From contig NZ_JAIWYX010000001.1 in assembly GCF_020251205.1 (NCBI RefSeq), positions 310,001 through 374,000 of the forward strand: DNA of 64,000 nucleotides, written 5' to 3'. Made by a program: the position numbers and the translations under genes. The notes beneath the pieces are model-generated. The model ran no database searches and was not told the origin of the DNA. It saw only the letters and a program-made list of their open reading frames with translations. Position 1 is the first letter of the stretch. The number at the start of each line of letters is the position of its first letter. The DNA is from Arthrobacter sp. M4 (GTDB taxonomy: Bacteria; Actinomycetota; Actinomycetes; Actinomycetales; Micrococcaceae). Shown here piece after piece: positions 26,201-34,715 of the stretch.

Positions 26201-27784
26201 GAGGTCCAAGTAGTCCTCGCTCCAGAGGTCCTCAACGCCGTCCGGCAGCAGGACCACACGCTCGGGGTTGAGTGCTTCCACGGCACCTTCGTCGTGGCTG
26301 ACCAGCACGACGGCGCCAGTGTAGTTGCGCAGGGCACCGAGGATCTCTGCGCGGCTGGCGGGATCGAGGTTGTTGGTCGGCTCGTCCAGCAAAAGCACGT
26401 TCGCGCTTGAGGCAACGATGGTGGCGAGGGCCAGTCGCGTCTTCTCACCGCCGGACAGCACACCTGCAGGCTTGTCGACATCGTCCCCGGAGAAGAGGAA
26501 TGAGCCCAGGATGCCCCGCACCTCTGAATCCTTCATGTCCGGCGCAGCGGAACGCATGTTCTCCAGCACCGTGCGATCATGGTCCAGCGTCTCATGCTCC
26601 TGTGCGTAGTAGCCGACCTTCAGGCCATGCCCGGGAACGATCTCCCCCGTGTCCGGCCGGTCGACTCCGGCAAGCATACGCAGCAGAGTGGTCTTTCCAG
26701 CGCCGTTAAGGCCCAGGATGACCACCTTGGACCCACGGTCGATGGCCAAGTCAACGTCCGTAAAGATCTCCAGTGAACCGTAGGACTTGCTGAGGCCCTC
26801 GGCCGTCAGCGGAGTCTTGCCGCACGGCGCAGGCTCCGGGAAACGCAGCGCCGCCACGCGATCTTGTTCCCGTACTGCTTCAAGTCCGCCGAGGAGCCGT
26901 TCCGCACGCTTGGCCATGTTCTGCGCGGCGACGGCCTTTGTGGCCTTTGCGCGCATCTTATTGGCCTGGTCCATAAGCACCTGGGCCTTCTTTTCGGCGT
27001 TGGCACGCTCGCGGCGGCGGGCCCGCTCATCCGTTTCCCGCTGCAACAAATAGCGCTTCCAACCCATGTTGTAGAAATCGATCTGCGAACGGTTGGCGTC
27101 CAAGTGGTACACCTTATTAACCGTCGCCTCCAGCAGTTCCACATCGTGGGAGATCACGATGAGCCCGCCCTGGTGATTCTTGAGGAAGTCCCGGAGCCAG
27201 GAAATCGAGTCCGCATCGAGGTGGTTGGTGGGTTCGTCCAGGAGGAGCGTCTCTGCATCGGAATAAAGGATTCGCGCCAGTTCAACACGCCGCCGCTGCC
27301 CACCGGACAGGGTCTTGAGGGGTTGGTTGAGGATGCGGTCCGGAAGCGCAAGGTTCGCGGAGATCGCCGCGGCTGCCGACTCTGCGGCATATCCGCCGCC
27401 GGCCAGGAACTCTGCTTCGAGCCGGTCGTAGCGGCGCATCGCTTTCTGATGGATAGCGGGGTCGTCGCTGGCCATGTCTGTCTGGGCTTTTTTCAGCTTG
27501 CCCACAATCACATCCAGCCCACGAGCTGAGAGGATCCGGTCCCTGGCCAACTGTTCCATGTCCGGAGTGCGCGGATCCTGGGGAAGATAGCCGATGTCGC
27601 CGCTGCGCGTCACCTTGCCGGCAGCCGGAAGGCCTTCGCCGGCCAGCACTCGCGTCAACGTGGTCTTTCCGGCACCGTTGCGGCCCACCAGCCCGATTTT
27701 GTCCCCTTTGTCCACCCGGAAATTGACCTGGTCCATGAGCAGACGGGCGCCTGCGCGCAGTTCGAGGTCCTGGACAGTTATCAC
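26186..27784 (-). CDS. ABC-F family ATPase (Rv1473-like)
   Basis: 532 aa from GTG 27784 (VITVQDLELRAGARLL), the family-typical start; GTG 27820 would add 12 residues. Two ABC domains: first with GRNGAGKTT, LSGGQRRRVELARIL and LLLDEPTNHLD; second with GLNGAGKTT, LSGGEKTRLALATIV and LLLDEPTNNLD. They are joined by a charged helical linker rich in Arg/Lys (about 230-300), and there is no transmembrane segment. ABC-F proteins act on ribosomes as translation factors or antibiotic-protection proteins. Synteny suggests the orthologue of M. tuberculosis Rv1473; whether it confers resistance cannot be read from sequence. The stop is inside a tandem duplication. Confidence 0.9.
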   Translation of the reverse strand: MITVQDLELRAGARLLMDQVNFRVDKGDKIGLVGRNGAGKTTLTRVLAGEGLPAAGKVTRSGDIGYLPQDPRTPDMEQLARDRILSARGLDVIVGKLKKAQTDMASDDPAIHQKAMRRYDRLEAEFLAGGGYAAESAAAAISANLALPDRILNQPLKTLSGGQRRRVELARILYSDAETLLLDEPTNHLDADSISWLRDFLKNHQGGLIVISHDVELLEATVNKVYHLDANRSQIDFYNMGWKRYLLQRETDERARRRERANAEKKAQVLMDQANKMRAKATKAVAAQNMAKRAERLLGGLEAVREQDRVAALRFPEPAPCGKTPLTAEGLSKSYGSLEIFTDVDLAIDRGSKVVILGLNGAGKTTLLRMLAGVDRPDTGEIVPGHGLKVGYYAQEHETLDHDRTVLENMRSAAPDMKDSEVRGILGSFLFSGDDVDKPAGVLSGGEKTRLALATIVASSANVLLLDEPTNNLDPASRAEILGALRNYTGAVVLVSHDEGAVEALNPERVVLLPDGVEDLWSEDYLDLITLA

Positions 27785-28005
27785 TTCGGAGGGTGCCTTT
27801 CGAGGGATGGCCAGCGGCACCGGAACAACCGGGCTGACACGGGCGGAAGACCGTTAGACGGCCTGTCCAAGTCTACCGGCTAGGCCTTCCCACACCGGAA
27901 ATCCGGTAGCGGACGCCAAAGCTGTATGTCTCCTACAAAGAACAGGGGCTGCCGATATTCACTGTCCATAAAATAGGCCGCGACAAGCGGCAGTAACGTC
28001 ATTTC

Positions 28006-28021
28006 GGGGACTTCCGTCCCC
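28006..28021 (+). promoter_or_regulatory. Small hairpin in the bioY leader
   Basis: GGGGAC-TTCC-GTCCCC, a perfect 6-bp stem, 25 nt before the bioY ATG. Upstream TAAAAT (27969-27974) could be the -10 box. No BirA- or BioQ-like operator was recognised. Confidence 0.35.
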
Positions 28022-28046
28022 ACCACGCCACCAAACAGGACACGTC

Positions 28047-28661
28047 ATGAGCAATACAGAGACATCCACTTCCCCGAGAACTCCGGCACGCAGGCGTTGG
28101 AACGCCACCGATCTCGGCTTGATCGCAGTCTTCGCCGCCTTGGTTGCCGGTTCAGCCCTTGTGGCCGCTATCCCCGTCGGCGGGCTTGGCGTGCCGATCA
28201 CGCTGCAGACGCTCGCCGTAATGCTGACTGGCTTGGTCCTTGGCCCCGGCCGGGCCTTTGCAGCCGTGGGACTCTATGTGCTCCTAGGCCTGGCTGGGCT
28301 GCCCATCTTCAGCGGTGGACGTAGCGGACTTGGCATCCTGGCCACGCCTTCCGCCGGCTACATCCTCGCCTTCCCGCTCGCAGCCGCTGCCGCTGGTTGG
28401 CTGGCTGCCATCGTTGTTCGCCGCACCGTCCGCTGGCGCGTGGCTCTCTTGTTCTGCGCGGCCATGGCCAGCAGTGTCGTCCTGGTTCACACTTTGGGCG
28501 TGCTCGGGATGATGGTTAACGGCAAGCTGACCATCGGTGCTGCTTTTGTGGCAGACCTCCCCTATTATCCTGGTGACATTCTGAAGAATGTCCTGGCAGC
28601 CATTGTGGCCGCTACCCTCCACCGCGCCTTTCCAGACCTGCTGGTCCGACGTCAGCGCTAG
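28047..28661 (+). CDS. bioY: Biotin transporter substrate-binding subunit BioY
   Basis: 204 aa from ATG 28047. Six hydrophobic helices; family signatures include VPITLQTLAVMLTGLVLGPG and LPIFSGGRSGLGIL, plus the C-terminal LPYYPGDILKNVLAA segment, all typical of BioY, the membrane S-component that captures biotin. The ATPase and T-component follow at once (6-nt gap, then overlap), so this is a dedicated BioMNY ECF transporter. The window shows no biotin biosynthetic gene. Confidence 0.94.
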   Translation: MSNTETSTSPRTPARRRWNATDLGLIAVFAALVAGSALVAAIPVGGLGVPITLQTLAVMLTGLVLGPGRAFAAVGLYVLLGLAGLPIFSGGRSGLGILATPSAGYILAFPLAAAAAGWLAAIVVRRTVRWRVALLFCAAMASSVVLVHTLGVLGMMVNGKLTIGAAFVADLPYYPGDILKNVLAAIVAATLHRAFPDLLVRRQR

Positions 28662-28667
28662 GCCAGC

Positions 28668-29390
28668 ATGCAAGCTGTCACCAACACGGTCAGCCTCCGT
28701 GGGGCCTCTGTAGCGGTCCCCGTCGACCACGGCCACGAATACAAGACCCTCCTGGCGGACATCAGCCTGGAACTGACGGAACAGCGCATCGCAGTAATTG
28801 GCGCAAATGGTTCAGGGAAGTCAACTCTCTTGCGACTGTTGAACGGGCTTGTGGCGCCGACTTCCGGTACGGTCACCGTGAACGGTTACGACACTGCCCG
28901 GGATGGCGGGAAAGTGCGTTCGCAGGTGGGGTTCGTTTTCACGGATCCGCTCTCACAGCTGGTGATGCCCACGGGACGGGAAGACGTTGAGCTCTCCCTG
29001 CGGCGTTCGATCCGAAGCGGAGCCGAGCGCAGGGCTGCCGCAGAGCGGACCCTCGAGCGATTTGGGCTCCTGCCCCTCGCCGACCAGAGCATCTACGAGT
29101 TGTCCGGAGGCGAGCGGCAGCTGATGGCCTTGGCCGCCGTGTTGTCCGTTAATCCACGGATCCTGGTCCTCGATGAACCCTCCACCCTGCTGGACCTCCG
29201 GAACCGGGAACTGCTGCGCCGTACGCTGGCCGGACTGGAGCAGCAGGTTGTTCTTTCTACACACGACCTGGAACTCGCCCTTGATGCCGAGCGGGTCCTG
29301 GTAGTGGATGCCGGTCGGATTGTGTTCGACGGCGACCCGGCTGAGGGCGTGGAACGGTACCGCTCGCTGTGCGAGGCTTCCCTGCCGTGA
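28668..29390 (+). CDS. bioM: ECF transporter ATPase BioM
   Basis: 240 aa from ATG 28668. Walker A GANGSGKST, Q-loop near VGFVFTDPLSQLVMPT, signature LSGGERQLMALAAVL, Walker B ILVLDEPSTLLD and H-loop STHDLELAL: a complete ATPase. FVFTDPLSQLV is the ECF-type variant of the Q-helix that couples to EcfT. Powers biotin uptake with BioY and BioN; its stop overlaps the bioN GTG start (GTGA, 29387-29390). Confidence 0.92.
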   Translation: MQAVTNTVSLRGASVAVPVDHGHEYKTLLADISLELTEQRIAVIGANGSGKSTLLRLLNGLVAPTSGTVTVNGYDTARDGGKVRSQVGFVFTDPLSQLVMPTGREDVELSLRRSIRSGAERRAAAERTLERFGLLPLADQSIYELSGGERQLMALAAVLSVNPRILVLDEPSTLLDLRNRELLRRTLAGLEQQVVLSTHDLELALDAERVLVVDAGRIVFDGDPAEGVERYRSLCEASLP

Positions 29391-30013
29391 GGGGCCATGG
29401 CTTTTTGCTGGCCAACTATGTGCCCGGCAGCTCACTTATCCACCGGACTCCGCTCTGGCTAAAGTTTGTGGTCCTGGCGGTCTGCGGGGTGGCTTCCTTT
29501 GTTGTAGTGGACTGGGTGGTCCCGGCGATCGCGCTCGGCGTGTTTTGCCTGTTGTTCCTGTGTACGGGCGCCGGTGTCCGCAGGCTAGCTTCCGCCGTTT
29601 GGCCCGTAATTCCGGTGCTGGCGGCCATCGGCGCCTTTCAATGGTGGCAACTTGGCGGCCCCGTCGCTGCCCGGATCGTTTTCAACGTGCTCGTCTGCGT
29701 CGTGGCAGCTTCAGTCCTGACCGCATCTACTCCGGTTCAGGTTCTCCTGGATGGGGTTGCGTCGCTCGCCCGGCCGTTCCGACGTTTCGGAGCAGACCCG
29801 GAGCGATTCGCACTGACGATTGCCGTTATGCTCCGCAGCATCCCTTTTATTGCCGGGGCCTTCGCCGACGTCCGTGATTCTGCACGTGCGAGGGGCCTGG
29901 AACACAACCCAAGGGCGCGTGTTCTACCGGTCTTTATCACCACTGTGGCGTATGCCCGGCAAACGGGTGAAGCACTCGCCGCCAGGGGGCTCGGCGAGCC
30001 GGACGGTGACTAG
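29387..30013 (+). CDS. bioN: ECF transporter transmembrane subunit BioN (EcfT family)
   Basis: 208 aa from GTG 29387, overlapping the bioM stop by 4 nt; an upstream GTG (29369) would add six residues. Four to five hydrophobic helices and the cytosolic coupling segment RDSARARGLEHNP, matching the Ala-Arg-x motif used by EcfT proteins to contact the ATPase. It links BioM ATP hydrolysis to toppling of BioY. Converges with the thiolase-like gene 36 nt downstream; no clear terminator between them. Confidence 0.9.
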   Translation: MRGHGFLLANYVPGSSLIHRTPLWLKFVVLAVCGVASFVVVDWVVPAIALGVFCLLFLCTGAGVRRLASAVWPVIPVLAAIGAFQWWQLGGPVAARIVFNVLVCVVAASVLTASTPVQVLLDGVASLARPFRRFGADPERFALTIAVMLRSIPFIAGAFADVRDSARARGLEHNPRARVLPVFITTVAYARQTGEALAARGLGEPDGD

Positions 30014-30048
30014 CGACACTGTTGGACCAAGAGGCCCTTCCCTGGGAA

Positions 30049-31281
30049 CTAGGCGTCCAGCGATGCGTATCGAAACAGCATAGAAGTTCCCATTCCGCCC
30101 GCAATGCTGATCATTGCCATCGCCAGCTGCCCGATGTCCTCAGACCGCATCCCACCTGGCGAGGATGCCATATTAAGGGCGCTGTCGCCGTCGTTCTCCA
30201 AGGATCGCTGGCGGGCCTGTGCCAGCAGGCGGGTGACAAGTACCGCCCCTGAAGCGCCATAGGCGTGGCCCAGGGCCAGGGCGCCGCCATCCCGGTTCAC
30301 CCGCTCAGGGCGCAGGTCTAGGGCATCCAGGCAAGCGAGCGTCTGGGACGCGAATGCCTCGTTGAACTCAACCAGGTCCAAGGCTCCTGGCTCCAGTCCA
30401 TGGCGGTCAAGGAGGCGCCGCGACGCTTCAGCGGCCCCGATCCCCAGCAGGGTCGGATCCACTCCCGTCGTCTCGGTTCCTAGAACCACCAGTCCCTCGG
30501 CAGCACCCAAGCTGCGGGCACGCCCAAGCGAAGTGATGACGACGGCGGCAGCCGCGTCGGCGTCGAAGCAAGAGTTTCCGGCGGTGACGGAGCCATCCGG
30601 CACGAACGCGGGAGGAAAGCGCGCCATCAAGGAGGCGTTCAGCGACGGCCGGGGACCGTCGTCGGACTTCACTGGTCCGCCTGGCGTCTGAAGAGGCACG
30701 ATTTCATCTGAGAAGCGGCCGGCGGCCGCGGCTTCCAAAGCACGTTGATGGCTGAGCAGGGCAAATTCGTCCTGCCGCCGCCTCGATACTCGGTATTCCG
30801 CAGCCACGGTGTCGGCGGCGACTCCCATGTCCGGGTCGTCGAATGCCGGTGGTACAAAGCGGGCGCGGTCATAGAACAGCGGCTCGCCTGACTCGTCCCG
30901 GTGGGCCCGAAGGGGCGCGGTGCTGATGCTCTCTACACCGCCTGCAAGGTAGATGCCATCCCCGCCGGCCGCCACGAGCCGGGATGCCAAGGCAATCGCG
31001 TCCAACCCGGAACCGCATTGTCGATCCACCGTGATGCCAGGAACGCTGACCGGAAGCCCGGCCTCAAGGGCCGCGAAGCGGGCCACGTTCCCGCCTCCGC
31101 CCACGGCGTTGCCGATGACTACATCATTGACGTCGCCGTGCCTGACCCCTGTGGAGTCGAGCAGGCCCCGCAGTACTGGGGCCAGCAGGTGCTCGGCTCG
31201 CAGGGTGCGCAGCTTGCCGTTGGCCCGGCACACCGGTGTGCGGAGCGCTGCGATGATTACTGGAGTGGTGGATTCATTCAT
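30049..31281 (-). CDS. Thiolase-fold acyltransferase with second catalytic Cys replaced by Ser
   Basis: 410 aa from ATG 31281, 16 nt after the AMP-ligase stop; upstream in-frame codons overlap that gene. Nucleophile Cys89 in DRQCGSGLDAIALA, NEAFAS and GHAYGASGAV are intact. The C-terminal motif that normally reads CxGGGxG is SIAGGMG, so the base cysteine is Ser392. Condensing or thiolytic activity may be weak or altered. With the adjacent ligase and the facing bioYMN this resembles the B. subtilis yhfS-yhfT-yhfU set (thiolase, acyl-CoA ligase, BioY), which has been linked to the biotin regulon. Function unproven. Confidence 0.82.
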   Translation of the reverse strand: MNESTTPVIIAALRTPVCRANGKLRTLRAEHLLAPVLRGLLDSTGVRHGDVNDVVIGNAVGGGGNVARFAALEAGLPVSVPGITVDRQCGSGLDAIALASRLVAAGGDGIYLAGGVESISTAPLRAHRDESGEPLFYDRARFVPPAFDDPDMGVAADTVAAEYRVSRRRQDEFALLSHQRALEAAAAGRFSDEIVPLQTPGGPVKSDDGPRPSLNASLMARFPPAFVPDGSVTAGNSCFDADAAAAVVITSLGRARSLGAAEGLVVLGTETTGVDPTLLGIGAAEASRRLLDRHGLEPGALDLVEFNEAFASQTLACLDALDLRPERVNRDGGALALGHAYGASGAVLVTRLLAQARQRSLENDGDSALNMASSPGGMRSEDIGQLAMAMISIAGGMGTSMLFRYASLDA

Positions 31282-31297
31282 AACGGCGGCATCCACT

Positions 31298-32731
31298 TCA
31301 CGACAACGGTTTTGCCCGGGGGTCGCGCCCGTCGATCCAGTCCAGAAGCACCCGGCGACTGACCTTTCCCCGGTCCGTGACGGGCATCTCTGCCAGCTGG
31401 AAGTACTGCAAGGGTCGTTTGTCCCTGGCCAGCAATCCATCGAGCCCTGTACGCAACTGGGTGGCAGACACCGCACCACAAACCGGCAGGACACCGGCCA
31501 CAACACGCTGGCCCCGGATGTCATCAGGCAGGCCCGCAGCAACGGCCGCCGAAACCCCGGGAACCGACGCGAGGGCAAGCTCCACTTCATGGGGATAGAC
31601 GTTCTTGCCCGCCGTAATGATCATGTCAGCCCGACGCCCCAGGATATGGAGGATGCCATCCTGGACATAGCCCTGGTCGCCGACTGTGTACCAGCCGGCC
31701 AGGTCACGCATCGCCTGGCCGTCATCACCCCAAAGATAGCCGTTGCTGATCATCCCGCTGCGTACAGAAATGTTTCCGTGTTCGCCGTCCGCCAGTCGCC
31801 GGCCCTCATCGTCCAGGATTCGCAGTTCCACGCCGGGGAAAGGCGCACCAATCCCGGTGCCTCCTGCGTCCATCGGTTCGCCTGCAGCCAGCCTTGTCCC
31901 GGAAACGAAACTTAGCTCGGAGGCTCCGTAATATTCGTAGATCGCGGCATTCGGGGCCCAGCGCCGGGCGGCTTCCAAAGTGCGTGCATCAAGCTTGGAG
32001 CCGGCGCACACTATGCTCGTCAGGCCTGACGCATCCACTCCCCCGGCCAGACCGCGTTCGCTAAGAAGGCGCAGCATCGTGGGCACAAGGACAAGCCGGG
32101 TGATCCCGTCGTGGGCTATCGCTGCGTGCGCGTCGCCGACGTCGAACGCCGGCAGGGTGTGGAACGCTGAGCCCGCGTACAGACATTCGGAGAGGGCGTA
32201 GAGGTTGAGGCTTGCGGCCAACGGGCCGGGCGCCAAAGTGCGGTCCCCCTCCTGGAGTTCAAAAAAGTCTATGGACGCCTCAAATGAGACTTGCCAGGAA
32301 CGACGCGTTCGGGTGAAGGCCTTGGGAACGGATGTCGTCCCGGAAGTCAGGCCAATAAGGAAGTCCGATTCCGGGTTCCCGTCGGCCAGGCCCTGCCGTG
32401 GCGGGTCCGCTTCCCCAAGCTGTGGGCTAACCGGAAGCGCGGCTCGCGGAGGGCTGTAGTCAATCCGCCGCTGGACGTCGTCGATCATGGTTTGCGGCCA
32501 CGTCGGGTCCAGAACGGCACAGCGCCGATCGCCGGCGACTGCCGCACAAAAGGCGATAGCGAAATCCGTACTGTTGTGGTTAGTCAGGATGGTGGTGGTT
32601 CCGGCCTGCGCCAGCCGCTCCGTTGCGGCATCGCGAAGTCCGGCCCAGCTGATCCGGTCCCCGCCCACAACGACGGCAACGTCGTCGGGGCGATCGTCGG
32701 CCCAGCGGTTAAGTCTGTCAAGGAAGGGCAC
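31298..32731 (-). CDS. AMP-dependent acyl-CoA synthetase/ligase
   Basis: 477 aa from ATG 32731. Adenylation motifs present: P-loop LTSGTTSVPKAF (variant of TSGTTGxPK), YEYYGASELSF, GWYTVGDQGYV, GRRADMIITAGKNVYPHEVE and the C-terminal catalytic lysine in VTDRGKVSRRV. Activates a carboxylic acid to acyl-AMP and then, most likely, CoA thioester. Length matches B. subtilis YhfT-like and OSB-CoA ligase-like short synthetases. Operon partner of the Cys-to-Ser thiolase; the acid is unknown. A dicarboxylate used in biotin-precursor chemistry is one possibility, purely from context. Confidence 0.85.
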   Translation of the reverse strand: MPFLDRLNRWADDRPDDVAVVVGGDRISWAGLRDAATERLAQAGTTTILTNHNSTDFAIAFCAAVAGDRRCAVLDPTWPQTMIDDVQRRIDYSPPRAALPVSPQLGEADPPRQGLADGNPESDFLIGLTSGTTSVPKAFTRTRRSWQVSFEASIDFFELQEGDRTLAPGPLAASLNLYALSECLYAGSAFHTLPAFDVGDAHAAIAHDGITRLVLVPTMLRLLSERGLAGGVDASGLTSIVCAGSKLDARTLEAARRWAPNAAIYEYYGASELSFVSGTRLAAGEPMDAGGTGIGAPFPGVELRILDDEGRRLADGEHGNISVRSGMISNGYLWGDDGQAMRDLAGWYTVGDQGYVQDGILHILGRRADMIITAGKNVYPHEVELALASVPGVSAAVAAGLPDDIRGQRVVAGVLPVCGAVSATQLRTGLDGLLARDKRPLQYFQLAEMPVTDRGKVSRRVLLDWIDGRDPRAKPLS

Positions 32732-32792
32732 CGCTCGATTTTACCGGCCAGCGCGTCCGGCAGAGGAGTCCGTGACGTCTATTGTGGGCAGT

Positions 32793-33686
32793 ATGAGCTT
32801 TAACGATGATGCACCGCTCGACCCATCGCAGGTGGAAGACCGCCGCGGAGGCGGCATGGGACGAGGAACGATGATCGGCGGAGGCATCGGCGGGGGAATC
32901 ATTGTGCTGTTGCTGACCCTGTTCGGATTCGGCCCGCAGATCCTCGGCGGGCTCACCGGGCCGGCCCCTCAGGCCACAGCGCCGGCAAGCGGCGGGACCC
33001 AGGAGTGCCGGACGGGAGCCGACGCCGACAAGCGGCTCGACTGCCGCATCACCGGAACGGTGAACAGCCTGAACGCCTTCTGGCCTGCGTACCTCAAGGA
33101 TTACGGCGTCAATTACCCCCGGCCAAGAACAGTTCTCTTCAGCCAGGCAGCGAATACTGGCTGCGGACCGGCCACTACCCAGGTTGGCCCGTTCTACTGC
33201 CCTGCGGACAGCACGGCGTACTTCGACCCCGGCTTCTTCCAGGCCCTTGTGGATCGGTTTGGATCATCCGGCGGGCCATTGGCGCAGGAGTATGTGGTGG
33301 CCCACGAGTTCGGCCACCATGTTCAGCATCTCTTGGGCTATTTGGACCGCGCCCAGCAGGATCCACAGGGACCACAATCAGGGTCGGTCCGGACGGAACT
33401 CCAGGCCGATTGTTACGCGGGACTCTGGGTTAAATATGCGTCCAGCCAAAAAGATCCCCAGACGGGGAAAGCGCTTCTGGATCCGATCACGCAAAAGGAC
33501 CTTACGGATGCTTTGTCCGCCGCTTCCGCGGTTGGTGACGACCGTATCCAGAAAGCGGCCACCGGCCGCGTTAGTCCGGAATCCTGGACGCACGGTTCCA
33601 GCGCCCAGAGGCAGAAATGGTTCTACCAGGGCTACTCCACGGGCGACATCAATCAGTGCGACACGTTCGGGGTGCCGCAGCCCTAA
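32793..33686 (+). CDS. Neutral zinc metallopeptidase (YpfJ/KPN_02809 family)
   Basis: 297 aa from ATG 32793 (MSFNDDAPLDPSQVEDRRGG); the longer upstream frame is unconserved and antisense to the ligase gene. Gly-rich N-terminal segment, one transmembrane helix (GGGIIVLLLTLFGFGPQI), then an extracytoplasmic domain with AYFDPGFF, zinc motif HEFGH at 171-175 and RTELQADCYAG supplying the third ligand. C-terminal CDTF is family-typical. A membrane-anchored peptidase facing outside; substrate unknown. Divergent from the acyl-CoA ligase. Confidence 0.92.
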   Translation: MSFNDDAPLDPSQVEDRRGGGMGRGTMIGGGIGGGIIVLLLTLFGFGPQILGGLTGPAPQATAPASGGTQECRTGADADKRLDCRITGTVNSLNAFWPAYLKDYGVNYPRPRTVLFSQAANTGCGPATTQVGPFYCPADSTAYFDPGFFQALVDRFGSSGGPLAQEYVVAHEFGHHVQHLLGYLDRAQQDPQGPQSGSVRTELQADCYAGLWVKYASSQKDPQTGKALLDPITQKDLTDALSAASAVGDDRIQKAATGRVSPESWTHGSSAQRQKWFYQGYSTGDINQCDTFGVPQP

Positions 33687-33713
33687 GCGCTGGAACATCT
33701 CCGCACTGGGGGC

Positions 33714-34631
33714 CTAGTGACCGTTGGGCGACCTCAGATGTTCCTGCCGCCCAACCGCGTAGGCTTCGTGGAGCCAAGCCACTAACTCGTCGTTAACCTC
33801 ACTCGGGCTCACAATCCGGACTGTGTAGAGATGTGTATACGGCGACAGCGTTTCGACACGCCGGAACCTTGGCGATTCGATTCTTCGAGTCAGCCAGAAT
33901 TCCACGTCCAGCCATTGCTGCATTGGCCGCGCCCCGGCAAAACGCACACGGACCATAAACGCAACCTTGTCACGGTAGGGAACCAGCGTCACGGGACCGA
34001 AGGATTCCACCGCAGTTCGAACCCGTTGGAACAAATTACTGACTGCCGCCGGTTTGCCGGAAAATGGCCCATCGAGCGAATGCCTTGCGCACGAGTGGTA
34101 CATGTTGCGGGTGACGAACTGCCGCCCACAGTCAGGACAGGTCCACAGGTCCCGTTCAATTCGTCTGCCAGGGACCGGAACTTGTCCCCCTAGTACCTGA
34201 TGGACGATGGCTTTGATCCTGCGCATGCGCGTTGAGGTTGATCGGGAGTCTTCGAGGTACCGGATCAATTCGCGCCTTTCGGCTGAGGGCAAGGCCAGCC
34301 AACGCTCCCCCGAGCCAGCAATGCTGCCAAGGGCTGCCGTGAGGTCCCCCGGCTCCTGTACCTCCCCCGCATTCAGTGGCTGAAGGTCGATGCCCACAGT
34401 GTCACCGATCTCCACCGCGGCTGCGCTCCGCAGCCCGCCGGGCAGGTGCATGATGTGCCCGCCGTTCTTGACAGGCATGAGTGTCGCGTTGAAGCCATGC
34501 TCTCCCAGTTGGCCAGCTACGCGTATGCGGCCAGCCACTGCAAAGCCCCGGAACGCCTCGCTGACTGCCGTCGGAACATCAACATACGGATTCTGTCCCT
34601 GCCGACGGACCTCGGCGCTGAAGCGGACCAT
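33714..34631 (-). CDS. DUF1905-DUF5655 fusion protein with YdeI-like middle
   Basis: 305 aa from ATG 34631. N-terminal beta-barrel-like DUF1905 (about 1-95, GFNATLMPVKNGGHIMHLPG), a short YdeI-type helix-hairpin segment (about 115-145, SAERRELIRYLEDSRS), a treble-clef-like CPDCGRQF plus HSC metal site (about 167-185), and DUF5655 at the C-terminus (FQRVRTAVESFGPVTLVPYR). The parts are each common in actinobacteria, usually separate. No enzymatic motif; function unknown. It ends 27 nt from the convergent metallopeptidase gene. An 18-bp palindrome (34652-34669) lies just upstream of its start. Confidence 0.75.
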   Translation of the reverse strand: MVRFSAEVRRQGQNPYVDVPTAVSEAFRGFAVAGRIRVAGQLGEHGFNATLMPVKNGGHIMHLPGGLRSAAAVEIGDTVGIDLQPLNAGEVQEPGDLTAALGSIAGSGERWLALPSAERRELIRYLEDSRSTSTRMRRIKAIVHQVLGGQVPVPGRRIERDLWTCPDCGRQFVTRNMYHSCARHSLDGPFSGKPAAVSNLFQRVRTAVESFGPVTLVPYRDKVAFMVRVRFAGARPMQQWLDVEFWLTRRIESPRFRRVETLSPYTHLYTVRIVSPSEVNDELVAWLHEAYAVGRQEHLRSPNGH

Positions 34632-34651
34632 GCGTTAATTGTCACGCCTTT

Positions 34652-34669
34652 CACCACGCCGGCGTGGTG
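34652..34669. promoter_or_regulatory. Perfect 18-bp palindrome upstream of the DUF1905 fusion gene
   Basis: CACCACGCC-GGCGTGGTG, 20 nt before the ATG at 34631. Could be an operator for a dimeric regulator or a short RNA stem; no regulator is adjacent. Confidence 0.5.
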
Positions 34670-34678
34670 GGAGTTTCG

Positions 34679-34712
34679 CGTCGCTGCCGGTTAAACGTCG
34701 CTGCCGGTTAAA
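34679..34712. repeat. Tandem 17-bp duplication beside the suf terminator
   Basis: Two exact adjacent copies of CGTCGCTGCCGGTTAAA (34679-34695, 34696-34712), ending 3 nt before the terminator hairpin at 34716. It lies in intergenic DNA. Confidence 0.9.
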
Positions 34713-34715
34713 CAT

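Noticed and set aside
27957-28046. BirA or BioQ operator upstream of bioY
   Set aside because: No TGAAC-N14-GTTCA or long BirA-type repeat; only a short hairpin is present.
34446-34694. 82-codon plus-strand frame ending inside the 17-bp duplication
   Set aside because: Mostly antisense to the DUF1905 fusion gene; no family recognised, so the stop in the repeat is probably coincidental.
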